Positions 1 to 7,043 of a stretch of 19,599 nucleotides of DNA are shown here, one piece after another. Each line of letters opens with the position of its first letter. Within the stretch, counting starts at the first letter, position 1. The translations under genes and the position numbers were made by a program. Location of the stretch: positions 1 to 19,599 of the forward strand of contig JAEZXS010000086.1 of NCBI GenBank assembly GCA_023442755.1, in the 5' to 3' direction. A model generated the notes under the pieces. It had not been told where the DNA came from. It did no database searches and saw only the letters and a program-made list of their open reading frames with translations. This DNA comes from Pseudomonadota bacterium. Lineage in GTDB: Bacteria; Desulfobacterota; Syntrophobacteria; Syntrophobacterales; Syntrophobacteraceae.

Positions 1-2188
1 GCATCGAGGGATCGAGCGCCGGGTTCGTGCTCGCCTCCATCAGGATAGCCATAAAGCCCTTGGAGTCAACCGGCGGGGGCCCCTCCCACGGCACGGCGAC
101 GATTCCTTCCCAGAGCGCCAGCATGGGGATGCAAACGACGTTTTCAAGATTGACGAACTTCCCGGGTACGTCCTGATGGAAACCGTCATCAAGATTCAGC
201 ACCCACCACTGCATGGGGATCTCACACACGAGCTGCTTGCTGGCCCTTTCGGAAAAGTGGTGGTCGCGCCCGAAGCTGAACATCTCCCTCACGGATTTTT
301 CGTGGCAAAACCGGGTGATATCGTGAAGGGTGCGGCACGATGCAGGTTTGAACTCCGTGGATTCCGGATCGAGAAGGTAGAGGGGAACTATCTTTTCAGA
401 CACTTTCTGAAGCATTTCGAGAACCGGGCTGCCGTGCATGAGGCTTTTCCGGACCTCGCAGGACTGCAGCACCTCATTGACGCGCCCGCTGTAGATTCGC
501 AGCCCGTCGGCATCCACCGTCACTTCTCTGCCGTTTTCGAGCAACTCGGCCGCGTTCTCTACCCCGAAAAGGGCCGGGACCCCGAATTCCCTTGCGATGT
601 TGGCGAGGTGCCCCGCGGCCGTACCCTGTTCAGCGACGACGGCCGCCGCCCTGCCTATGAGTGCGGCCCACCGGGGGAGCGCCTGCTTTACCACCAGCAC
701 CCCACCCTTCGGAAACCCCAGGGCATCGCTTTCCTTTTTGACGACGAAGATCTCGCCGAAGCCGGCTCCGGCACCGGCCGCAATTCCGCCCGAGAAGATC
801 ACGTCCCCGCGCTCTTCACCCCGCCCGTGCTTCTGCTGACCTTCGACTACCGTTTCGGTCTGTTTCAGCGGCCTGCACTGGAGTATGAAAATCTTCCCCT
901 CGCCATCGACGGCCCATTCGATATCCTGGGGATAATTGTAGTGAGCTTCGATCCGCAGGGCGATTTGCGCCAGCTCCACCGCCTTCTCGTCGGATATGGA
1001 AGCGAGAGCCCCCTCATCCCCTACGATCTCGACCCGGCACACGCCTTCATCGGGATAGCAGACAAACTTCCGGGCTTTCCGCGAGATATGCTTTTCCACG
1101 AGCGAACGAGGCTCCGAGCGCGATACCACCAGGAGGTCGGCCAGAACACTTCCGTCCACCACGGACTTGGGCAGCCCCCAGACCGAATGGACGAAGACCC
1201 TTTCATCCCGCACGTTCAGAGGGTTCTTGGAATAGATCACCCCGCCGGCAACCGCATTGACCATGGACATGCACCCGACGCACATGTCGATGTCTTCATC
1301 CCGGATGCCCTTGTTCAGCCGGTATGTCATCGCCTGAAGGCTGTATTTGCTGGCGGCGATTTCCTTGTAGGCATGTACGATGTTTTCGGGGCTGACGTTG
1401 AGTTCCGAGCGGTACTGGCCGGCAAAAGAGGTGTCGGAGGAGTCTTCCCCCAGAGCGCTGCTTCGCATGGAGATCTTGCCCCCGACGCCGTCGGTCTCCT
1501 CGACCCTGCGGTAGGCAGCCATGATCGCATCCTCCAACTCCGCCGGCACCTGCGATCGGATGATGAGTTGCTGGATATCGGCGCTGAGCGAAAAGAGCTG
1601 GTCCATTTCCTCGGCAGGGGAAGACTGGAGCAGCCTGTCAATCTCCGACTGCAGGTCCTGGTGACCGATGAATTTTCGAAACGCATGCGAAGTGATGACG
1701 AACCCGTTGGGAACGAGCACTCCAAGGCGGTTTCGAATCTCGCCCAGGTTGGCCATCTTGTTTCCCGCTTCGTCGGCCCCGCTTTTGTCGATCGTATCGA
1801 GCCCGATTATCAGGGGCCCCTCACCCGTTTCCCTTCTCTCGGACAGCAGTTCCGTTATGGAGCCCTGTATTTCCCGGAACCGTTCTGCCAGATCCTCGTA
1901 CTTGCCCGGAGCGAGTTGCCGCATGCATTTCACCATCCGGAAAACGTTTACGGAAGCCGCGGTGCAGTTTGCCCGTATGAAGGACATTCCCAGAGGCCGG
2001 TCGCCTTTCTGCGCCTCCTCCAGCTCCGACATGATCTGAAGCGCTTTGTTATTGGCGCTCAGCAGCATCTTGAAGTTGTGATACCGGGATTTGAAAGCAG
2101 TGCGGAGAGATTCCTGGTCCGAGGGGGTTAGAGTATCTCCTCTTTTACACAGTCCGATTTTCTGCAGGCACCTGATAAGTAAAGACAT
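1..2188 (-). CDS. PEP synthase/PPDK-like ATP-grasp and phosphohistidine protein, copy 1 (3' end cut by window edge)
   Basis: The minus strand is open from an ATG at 2188 to the left edge, giving about 729 residues without a stop. An in-frame TAG lies two codons upstream, so this is the first possible ATG; no clear Shine-Dalgarno precedes it. The product matches the 860-residue protein at 8479-11061 along its whole length, including the N-terminal helical extension. Visible motifs are GNKMANLGEIRNR (ATP-grasp, normally GGK), SMRSSALGEDS, DIEWAVDGEGKIFILQCRPL, and the phosphohistidine motif TAAGHLANIAREFGVPALF with His at about residue 527. In PEP synthase and pyruvate phosphate dikinase these parts move phosphate from ATP to His. 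The PEP/pyruvate TIM barrel should follow, but an unrecognised region does, ending at a GFMAILMEA segment that aligns with about residue 714 of copy 1's paralogue. Roughly 130 residues are missing beyond the edge. The substrate is unknown. It lies 73 bp downstream of receiver RR1. Confidence 0.85.
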   Translation of the reverse strand, partial: MSLLIRCLQKIGLCKRGDTLTPSDQESLRTAFKSRYHNFKMLLSANNKALQIMSELEEAQKGDRPLGMSFIRANCTAASVNVFRMVKCMRQLAPGKYEDLAERFREIQGSITELLSERRETGEGPLIIGLDTIDKSGADEAGNKMANLGEIRNRLGVLVPNGFVITSHAFRKFIGHQDLQSEIDRLLQSSPAEEMDQLFSLSADIQQLIIRSQVPAELEDAIMAAYRRVEETDGVGGKISMRSSALGEDSSDTSFAGQYRSELNVSPENIVHAYKEIAASKYSLQAMTYRLNKGIRDEDIDMCVGCMSMVNAVAGGVIYSKNPLNVRDERVFVHSVWGLPKSVVDGSVLADLLVVSRSEPRSLVEKHISRKARKFVCYPDEGVCRVEIVGDEGALASISDEKAVELAQIALRIEAHYNYPQDIEWAVDGEGKIFILQCRPLKQTETVVEGQQKHGRGEERGDVIFSGGIAAGAGAGFGEIFVVKKESDALGFPKGGVLVVKQALPRWAALIGRAAAVVAEQGTAAGHLANIAREFGVPALFGVENAAELLENGREVTVDADGLRIYSGRVNEVLQSCEVRKSLMHGSPVLEMLQKVSEKIVPLYLLDPESTEFKPASCRTLHDITRFCHEKSVREMFSFGRDHHFSERASKQLVCEIPMQWWVLNLDDGFHQDVPGKFVNLENVVCIPMLALWEGIVAVPWEGPPPVDSKGFMAILMEASTNPALDPSM

Positions 2189-2216
2189 ACACTACATCGG
2201 CATAAGAGGAGTCAGG

Positions 2217-2239
2217 AAAAGGCGCGCAAAGGATGCGCG
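2217..2239 (-). terminator. possible weak intrinsic terminator or attenuator between RR1 and dikinase-like copy 1
   Basis: Read on the minus strand, CGCGCA-tcctt-TGCGCG forms a 6-bp GC-rich stem with a 5-base loop, followed by CC and four T residues. It lies just after the RR1 stop codon and before the next gene. The T tract is short, so it may only attenuate read-through. Confidence 0.35.
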
Positions 2240-2261
2240 AACGGACGCATCTATAAGCCCC

Positions 2262-2657
2262 TCAGTCGCCCGCAGCCGCTTCGTTCAGGCACTTGCGCTT
2301 ATAGGCATCCTGGATCTTATACAACAGCTCGTCGATATCGATCGGCTTCATAAGATAGTCGAAGGCGCCAAGGTCCATCCCTTCGATCGCCACCTCCATA
2401 TTGGCGTGGCCCGTGAGCATGATGACCTCGATGAGCGGATACGTCCGCCTGATTTCCCGCAGCGTTTCCAAGCCGCTCATTCCGGGCATCTTGACGTCAA
2501 GAACGACAATGTCCGCAGGAGCGTCTTTCAGGTTGTCGAGGGCCAGTTCGCCGCTGGTTACGCCGCTGACCGTCAGCTTTCTCTTTCTGAGCCTTTTTAC
2601 CAGCGTCTCCAGGAACTCCACCTCATCGTCTACGATCAACACGCTCAAACTATCCAC
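2262..2657 (-). CDS. single-domain response regulator (CheY-like receiver), RR1
   Basis: The 131-residue product is one receiver domain with no output domain. It has the full phosphorylation set: acidic pair D10/D11, acceptor D54 in VVLDVKMPG, T82 in MLTGHA, and K104 in LMKP. Such proteins relay or buffer phosphoryl groups or act by protein contact. The start is GTG at 2657, supported by GGAGG nine bases upstream. It closely resembles RR4 at the right end of the window (shared LDVKMPG, LTGHA, LxKPxxIDEL and a basic C-terminus), so the two look paralogous. It precedes the partial dikinase-like gene by 73 bp and is separated from RR2 upstream by 113 bp, where a palindrome lies, so it may be transcribed independently of the mntH operon. 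Its cognate kinase cannot be told from sequence. Confidence 0.9.
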   Translation of the reverse strand: MDSLSVLIVDDEVEFLETLVKRLRKRKLTVSGVTSGELALDNLKDAPADIVVLDVKMPGMSGLETLREIRRTYPLIEVIMLTGHANMEVAIEGMDLGAFDYLMKPIDIDELLYKIQDAYKRKCLNEAAAGD

Positions 2658-2703
2658 CTGGATTGCCCTCCAAATGACTGCCGGATACGGTTCAGAAGAA
2701 TCT

Positions 2704-2723
2704 AGCTATTATTGCCAATAGCT
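2704..2723. repeat. inverted repeat upstream of RR1 (possible operator)
   Basis: AGCTATT-N6-AATAGCT is a perfect 7-bp inverted repeat with a 6-base spacer. It lies in the gap between RR2 and RR1, about 50 bp upstream of the RR1 start. Its AT-rich arms and lack of a T tract fit an operator better than a terminator. No convincing sigma-70 or sigma-54 promoter was found beside it. Confidence 0.4.
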
Positions 2724-2767
2724 CGTCATTAATAAAGTAAATTCTGAATCCCCGGGGGCAGCCGGGC

Positions 2768-3154
2768 TCATGCGAATTCATTCGGATAAAAACGGCCCAG
2801 CATATCCGCCACGGCCGATTTGAGGTACCCGATATTTCCATTCCGTGCCATGGCGTTTTCACCTGGCCCCGGGAAATCTCGCTCTGCCTCATCGGTCAGA
2901 AAAGTATGGACGATTACGGGCAGGGGCGGCCGATGCATTTGGGCACGCTTGAGAACCTCCAGCCCCTTGAGATCGGGAAGCTCCATGTCGAGCAGGAGCA
3001 GGTCGGGAGGCTTGGGGGCCGATATTGCCTCGATCACCCGGTGGCCGGTCGAAGCGATGATGGCATCGTAGCCGGCCTTTTCGAATTCCCGCTTCAGGAA
3101 TTCACTGGCGGCCCTGTTCTTGTCTGCAACGAGGATGGTGAATTTGCGGCCCAT
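2768..3154 (-). CDS. single-domain receiver, divergent, RR2
   Basis: The 128-residue product is a CheY-like receiver without an output domain. The acceptor Asp is D56 (LLLLDMELPD), with T84 (VIVHTFLTDEA) and K112 (GYLK). The usual acidic pair at the start is reduced to one residue (VADKN: D11 followed by K12), and the segment after T84 is unusual (RDFPGPGENAMARNGN). Mg2+ binding and phosphorylation may therefore be altered. I chose ATG at 3154, preceded by GGGGATCAGGA; an in-frame TTG at 3169 would add five residues. It begins 33 bp after the stop of the sigma-54 activator EBP1 and is the last gene of the mntH-usp-HK1-EBP1 run, so it is probably an accessory receiver for HK1. Confidence 0.85.
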   Translation of the reverse strand: MGRKFTILVADKNRAASEFLKREFEKAGYDAIIASTGHRVIEAISAPKPPDLLLLDMELPDLKGLEVLKRAQMHRPPLPVIVHTFLTDEAERDFPGPGENAMARNGNIGYLKSAVADMLGRFYPNEFA

Positions 3155-3187
3155 GTTCCTGATCCCCAAAAGCCCGGGTACCGATGA

Positions 3188-4618
3188 CTATTCGTCGCCT
3201 GCTGCCGAGGCTTCGACGCGGATGCGGTGCTTCTCTATCTTCGAAAGAAGGGTCGGCCGCGACAGACCAAGCAGCTTCGCGGCGCGCGTGCGGTTTCCCC
3301 CTGTTATCTTGAGCGCCTCGTCGATGAGCATCGCGGAGAACTGCTCCATCGCCCAGTCGAATAGGTCGCCGCCCTCCGAAGCCAGCAACTCACGGACCCA
3401 TGACCTCAGTGCTTCCTCGGGGGCATCCGGCTTTTCGACGCTCGCGGCCCGTTCGATCCCACTTGCCCGCTCGATGTCTTCGGGTGAGACCGGCCCTCCC
3501 CGGTTGAATATGAGGGCCTTCTGGATCGTATTCGACAGTTCGCGAACGTTCCCGGGCCAGGAGTAGGAATTCAGCATTCGCGCGGCATCCTCGTTGATAC
3601 CCGGGTTGGCGATACCCATTTTTTTCGAATACCGGGTGAGGAAATAATCGCTCAAAAGCGCGATATCTCCGGCACGCTCCCGCAAGGGCGGCAGTGAAAT
3701 GGTGACGACTTTCAGCGGGTTGTAGTGGTCCTCCCGGAAGCGGCCCTCCGCGTGGGCCGCTTCCAGGTTGCGATTGGTTGCGGCGAGTATGCGCACATCC
3801 ACGGGAATCGGTTCGCGGCCACCCAGCCGTTCGATGCTTCGTTCCTGGAGAAGGCGCAGGATCTTGGCCTGGATGCCGAAAGGCATGTCCCCTATCTCAT
3901 CGAGAAAGACGGTTCCGCCGTTTGCCTTCTCGATTCTTCCCACTCTTCGGCTCGAAGCCCCTGTAAAGGCCCCCTTCTCATAACCGAACAGCTCGCTTTC
4001 CAACAGGGTTTCAGGGATGGCAACGCAGTTTATGACAAGAAACGGCCGGGCCGCCCTGCTGCTGTGCTGGTACACCGCGCGCGCAACAAGTTCCTTCCCC
4101 GTGCCGGACTCGCCGCGAATGAGCACCGTCGCATCGGTGGAGGCGACTCTGCCGATTGCCTTGTAGATCTCGTGCATCGGGCGGCTTCGACCGATGATGG
4201 CCTCCGAGCTGGCGGTTTCGGGCGATACATCCAGTTCGACCCGGGAGCGCATGAACCGTCCGGCCTCGATGGCCTGCCCTATGAGATCGAGCATTTCAGG
4301 AATATTGAACGGCTTGAGGATATAATCGAAAGCGCCCATCTTCGTGGCTTCGATAGCCGTTTCGGTCGTTCCGAACGCTGTCATGATGATGACGGGCAGC
4401 AGAGGTTCGATCCCGCGAATAGCTTTGAAGGTTTCCAGCCCGTTCATCCCCGGAAGCCGGACATCCATGATCGCAAGGTCGAACTCGGAGGATCGGACGA
4501 GCGGCAAGGCGGACTCCCCGCTCGCAGCGGTCTTGACCGCATGCCCTTCCTGGGTGAGCAGCTTATCGAAACTCTGCCGCAGGTGCAGGTCGTCGTCTAC
4601 GATCAGGATCGAAGCCAC
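3188..4618 (-). CDS. NtrC-family sigma-54-dependent response regulator, EBP1
   Basis: The 476-residue product has three domains. The receiver (about 1-120) has D9/D10, acceptor D52 (IMDVRLPG), T80 and K102. The AAA+ domain (about 140-370) has Walker A GESGTGKE at 169-176, GAFTGA (sigma-54 contact) at 216-221, Walker B GGTVFLDEIGD and WPGNVREL. A Fis-type helix-turn-helix lies at the end (GGNRTRAAKLLGLSRPTLLSKI). The start is GTG at 4618 with GGAGG seven bases upstream inside HK1; the first residues then match EBP2 (ASILI-DD). A longer in-frame start at 4678 would overlap HK1 by 76 bp. The gene overlaps the HK1 stop by 16 bp, so they form a kinase-regulator pair. Odd point: the usual REDLYYRLNV reads REDHYNPLKV, putting proline (P301) where a conserved arginine important for ATP hydrolysis is normally found. 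Its target genes are unknown. Confidence 0.95.
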   Translation of the reverse strand: MASILIVDDDLHLRQSFDKLLTQEGHAVKTAASGESALPLVRSSEFDLAIMDVRLPGMNGLETFKAIRGIEPLLPVIIMTAFGTTETAIEATKMGAFDYILKPFNIPEMLDLIGQAIEAGRFMRSRVELDVSPETASSEAIIGRSRPMHEIYKAIGRVASTDATVLIRGESGTGKELVARAVYQHSSRAARPFLVINCVAIPETLLESELFGYEKGAFTGASSRRVGRIEKANGGTVFLDEIGDMPFGIQAKILRLLQERSIERLGGREPIPVDVRILAATNRNLEAAHAEGRFREDHYNPLKVVTISLPPLRERAGDIALLSDYFLTRYSKKMGIANPGINEDAARMLNSYSWPGNVRELSNTIQKALIFNRGGPVSPEDIERASGIERAASVEKPDAPEEALRSWVRELLASEGGDLFDWAMEQFSAMLIDEALKITGGNRTRAAKLLGLSRPTLLSKIEKHRIRVEASAAGDE

Positions 4619-6111
4619 GCGCCGTCCTCCAGGCACGGAAGGGTGATGGTGAAAGTCGTGCCCTTGTTTTGTTTGCATTTCATGTTGATGCAGCCCTTGT
4701 GGTCATCGATGATGCGCACCGCGATGCTGAGTCCCAAGCCGGTCCCCTGGTCCTTGGTGGTGAAAAAGGGCTGGAACACCTTTTCCCGCAACGCTTCGGG
4801 AATGCCCGGCCCGTTGTCGCTCAGTTTGATTACCGCCACCCTGCCCATGGGCTCCGAAACGCCCTCTTCCTCCGTTATGAGGATCCTCCCGCCGTCGCCC
4901 ATGGCTTCGCAGGCATTTTCAATCAGGTTGACGAAAACCTCCTTCAACTGCTCCGGGTCGCCGTCTATTTCCGGCAGCCGTCGATGCCGCATCAGTTCGA
5001 GGCCCACTCCATAGGCTTCCAGCCGGTGGCCGAGAAGCTGAATGGCCATATCCACCACATCGGACGGACTCACCCGTTGAATCTTGAGCTTCGGGGGCCT
5101 CGAAAATTCGAGAAAATTTTGCACGATCGTATCGATATGGCGGATCTCTTCGGAAATGACCTCGAAGTCCTCCCTTTCGGCCGGGGCAAGCTTGAGGGTG
5201 CGCTCCATCGTGAAAAGCCGCATTTTCACAGAGGTCAGCGGGTTCCGGATCGAGTGCGCCACGCCGGCGGCAAGCTTTCCGATCTGGGCAAGCTTTTCCG
5301 ACTGCAGCAGGTGCTCGCGGCTCTGTTCGAGCTGGCTCCGCGTCATATCCATACTCTCGATCAGTCCGTGTATCCTGTTTCCCAGGGCCTTTACCTCGTC
5401 CGGTTCGTCCCCGGCGGATTCGCCGTCGCGATCGGCCGCAAGGGCCAGCAGCCGAATGGGCACGAGCACGCGGTTCAACAGCAGAACCGCCAGGATGATT
5501 CCCAGGATCGCCGCCGACACCATGGCAATGGTGGCGGCCGTATCAAAGAATGTGACGTGGGACCGGATGCCGCCTCTTAGAGCACCGATGCTTTCGTACT
5601 GGACCTGCTTGAACTGCTCGCAAAGGTCCTTTACCGAATAAAACGGATTGCGGATCTCACGATGCAGTTTGTATCCCTCTTCCTTCCTGCCGGAGTCGTA
5701 CAGTTCTATTATCTTTTCCCGGAAACTGGTGTACCGGATGTATTTCGATTCGATCGCGTTGAGTATCTCCCTCTCGTTTTCCGTGGTGGTGACTTCGCGC
5801 GCCTTCTTCAACCAGCCTTCGAAAGCGAACCGGTACTGGTCGAGCTGGGTGAGCCATTCGCTGTTGCCGTCTATGAAATAGTAGCTCAGGAGCCCTCTTT
5901 GCATCGCAAGGGAGCTTTCCAGCTCCTGGGCGGCATTCAGTGCGGCCACACGGGAACTAACCACGGAAGAAACGGCCCGGTCCATCCGGTGGATGATCCA
6001 GATCGTCGTCCCGCCGCCCAGAAGCGCAATGACCACGAGCGCGGCTATTGCGAACATGATTTTCGTCCGCAGGCTGAAGCGCTTCAGAATCGCTAATTTT
6101 TTATCCGGCAT
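4603..6111 (-). CDS. membrane sensor histidine kinase, HK1
   Basis: The 502-residue product is an inner-membrane kinase. TM1 is at about 18-40, followed by a mostly helical periplasmic segment of about 150 residues resembling a four-helix-bundle sensor; TM2 is at about 193-213. A short HAMP-like linker and coiled coil lead to the HisKA domain with H286 in GVAHSIRNPLTS, and the catalytic domain follows (N box NLIENACEA near 395-403, DNGPGIP, FQPFFTTKDQGTGLGLSI). The residue after the phospho-acceptor His is Ser rather than the common Glu, which may change the balance of kinase and phosphatase activity. The start is ATG at 6111, three bases after the usp stop, with only a weak AAGAG ribosome site, suggesting translational coupling. 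The 3' end overlaps EBP1, its likely partner. The ligand is unknown; the operon hints at metal or stress sensing. Confidence 0.93.
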   Translation of the reverse strand: MPDKKLAILKRFSLRTKIMFAIAALVVIALLGGGTTIWIIHRMDRAVSSVVSSRVAALNAAQELESSLAMQRGLLSYYFIDGNSEWLTQLDQYRFAFEGWLKKAREVTTTENEREILNAIESKYIRYTSFREKIIELYDSGRKEEGYKLHREIRNPFYSVKDLCEQFKQVQYESIGALRGGIRSHVTFFDTAATIAMVSAAILGIILAVLLLNRVLVPIRLLALAADRDGESAGDEPDEVKALGNRIHGLIESMDMTRSQLEQSREHLLQSEKLAQIGKLAAGVAHSIRNPLTSVKMRLFTMERTLKLAPAEREDFEVISEEIRHIDTIVQNFLEFSRPPKLKIQRVSPSDVVDMAIQLLGHRLEAYGVGLELMRHRRLPEIDGDPEQLKEVFVNLIENACEAMGDGGRILITEEEGVSEPMGRVAVIKLSDNGPGIPEALREKVFQPFFTTKDQGTGLGLSIAVRIIDDHKGCINMKCKQNKGTTFTITLPCLEDGAWLRS

Positions 6112-6114
6112 CTC

Positions 6115-7020
6115 TTAGTCTTTTTTCGTTGGAAAGAGCAGCAGGACCCCGTCGTAAGCACCGGAGATTCTGGGCACGAGGTCCTTCGCCCAGAAGGCGC
6201 CAAGGCCGGCAAGTCCACTGGTTGCAAGGGCAACCAGGTCGGCATCCTTTTCCCGGGCTGCATTGACGACTGCGTTCACAGCATCGCCGCGCTCGACGCT
6301 CCCGCTTGCGACGATACCCTTCGAGGCAAGAGAGCGTACCTCATCCCGAACCCGTTCGGATATCTCCTCGGATTCAATATCGAGAAGAAGTCGCGTGGCC
6401 TGAGGAACGAGCCGGCTGCCCGGAACTTCGTCGGGGCTTACGCTGTTCATGGTCGGCACCACGTACGTCAGGTGGAGCGAAGCCCCTGATATCATCGCCA
6501 ATTCCGAGCACACGGTCAAGACCGGCCTGCTTTCCGCGGTCTTGTCCAACAGGGCGAGAATGCTTCTTGGGCCAAAACGAGGGGGACGGCCGTAGGAATC
6601 TGCTTTTATGAGGAGTACCGGGGTGTTGCCGTGGGTGAGCACCTGCTCTGCATTGCTTCCGAAAACAAAGCGTTTTACCCCGCCGCTCCCGTGCGTACAC
6701 AGAACGATGAGGTCCTGTTCGAGTTCTTCGGCATGCTCTGCAATGCATTTCGGTATGTCGCCCTGGGGGACCGTGTGGACATGGGTGGAGACCTTCAGCC
6801 CCCAGTCTCTCAACCTTTCCGCAATGATAGCCACGTAGCTTTCCGCACCAGCGACATCCTGCAGGTGCGTATCCCCGTGAATCGTGCTTGGCGGGCGTTT
6901 TTCGATCACATGGAGCAGCTTTACCTCACATGGCATCAGTTCGCCGAGCCTGCGGACTACGGGGAGCACCGACTCGGCAAGCAGGGAGCCATCGAGAGGA
7001 ACGAGCAGATTCAGAAACAT
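6115..7020 (-). CDS. tandem universal stress protein (two UspA domains)
   Basis: The 301-residue product carries two UspA-fold domains, about 1-140 and 152-297. The first begins NLLVPLDGS and has the ATP-binding pattern HGSGGVKRFVFGS at about 110-122, followed by PVLLIK. In the second the corresponding loop (TSGLAGLGAFWAKDL) lacks the final Gly-Ser, so it may not bind nucleotide. The start is ATG at 7020, preceded by GGGAGGGG at good spacing; longer in-frame starts run into mntH. It follows mntH by 23 bp and precedes HK1 by 3 bp, so it belongs to the same transcript. Tandem Usp proteins are cytoplasmic stress or nucleotide-sensing proteins; a link to the metal transporter is inferred only from position. 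Confidence 0.92.
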   Translation of the reverse strand: MFLNLLVPLDGSLLAESVLPVVRRLGELMPCEVKLLHVIEKRPPSTIHGDTHLQDVAGAESYVAIIAERLRDWGLKVSTHVHTVPQGDIPKCIAEHAEELEQDLIVLCTHGSGGVKRFVFGSNAEQVLTHGNTPVLLIKADSYGRPPRFGPRSILALLDKTAESRPVLTVCSELAMISGASLHLTYVVPTMNSVSPDEVPGSRLVPQATRLLLDIESEEISERVRDEVRSLASKGIVASGSVERGDAVNAVVNAAREKDADLVALATSGLAGLGAFWAKDLVPRISGAYDGVLLLFPTKKD

Positions 7021-7043
7021 ACCATGCCCCTCCCGTTCGAAGA

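Noticed and set aside
176..2131. Long plus-strand open frame of 651 codons opposite dikinase-like copy 1
   Set aside because: It is antisense to a frame with clear PPDK motifs and full alignment to the paralogue at 8479. Its translation shows no recognisable domain, and long antisense frames are common in GC-rich genes.
2738..2768. GC-rich 5-bp hairpin after RR2 as a terminator
   Set aside because: The stem is short and no T run follows on the minus strand.
2692..2892. Minus-strand frame of 66 codons overlapping RR2
   Set aside because: Different frame inside RR2; no motif or ribosome site.
4619..4678. N-terminal extension of EBP1 to 4678
   Set aside because: The extra 20 residues overlap HK1 and precede the receiver; the GTG at 4618 has GGAGG at good spacing and aligns with the EBP2 start.
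3725..5014. Plus-strand open frame of 429 codons across EBP1 and HK1
   Set aside because: Both minus-strand genes have unmistakable motifs across this span; the plus-strand product has none.
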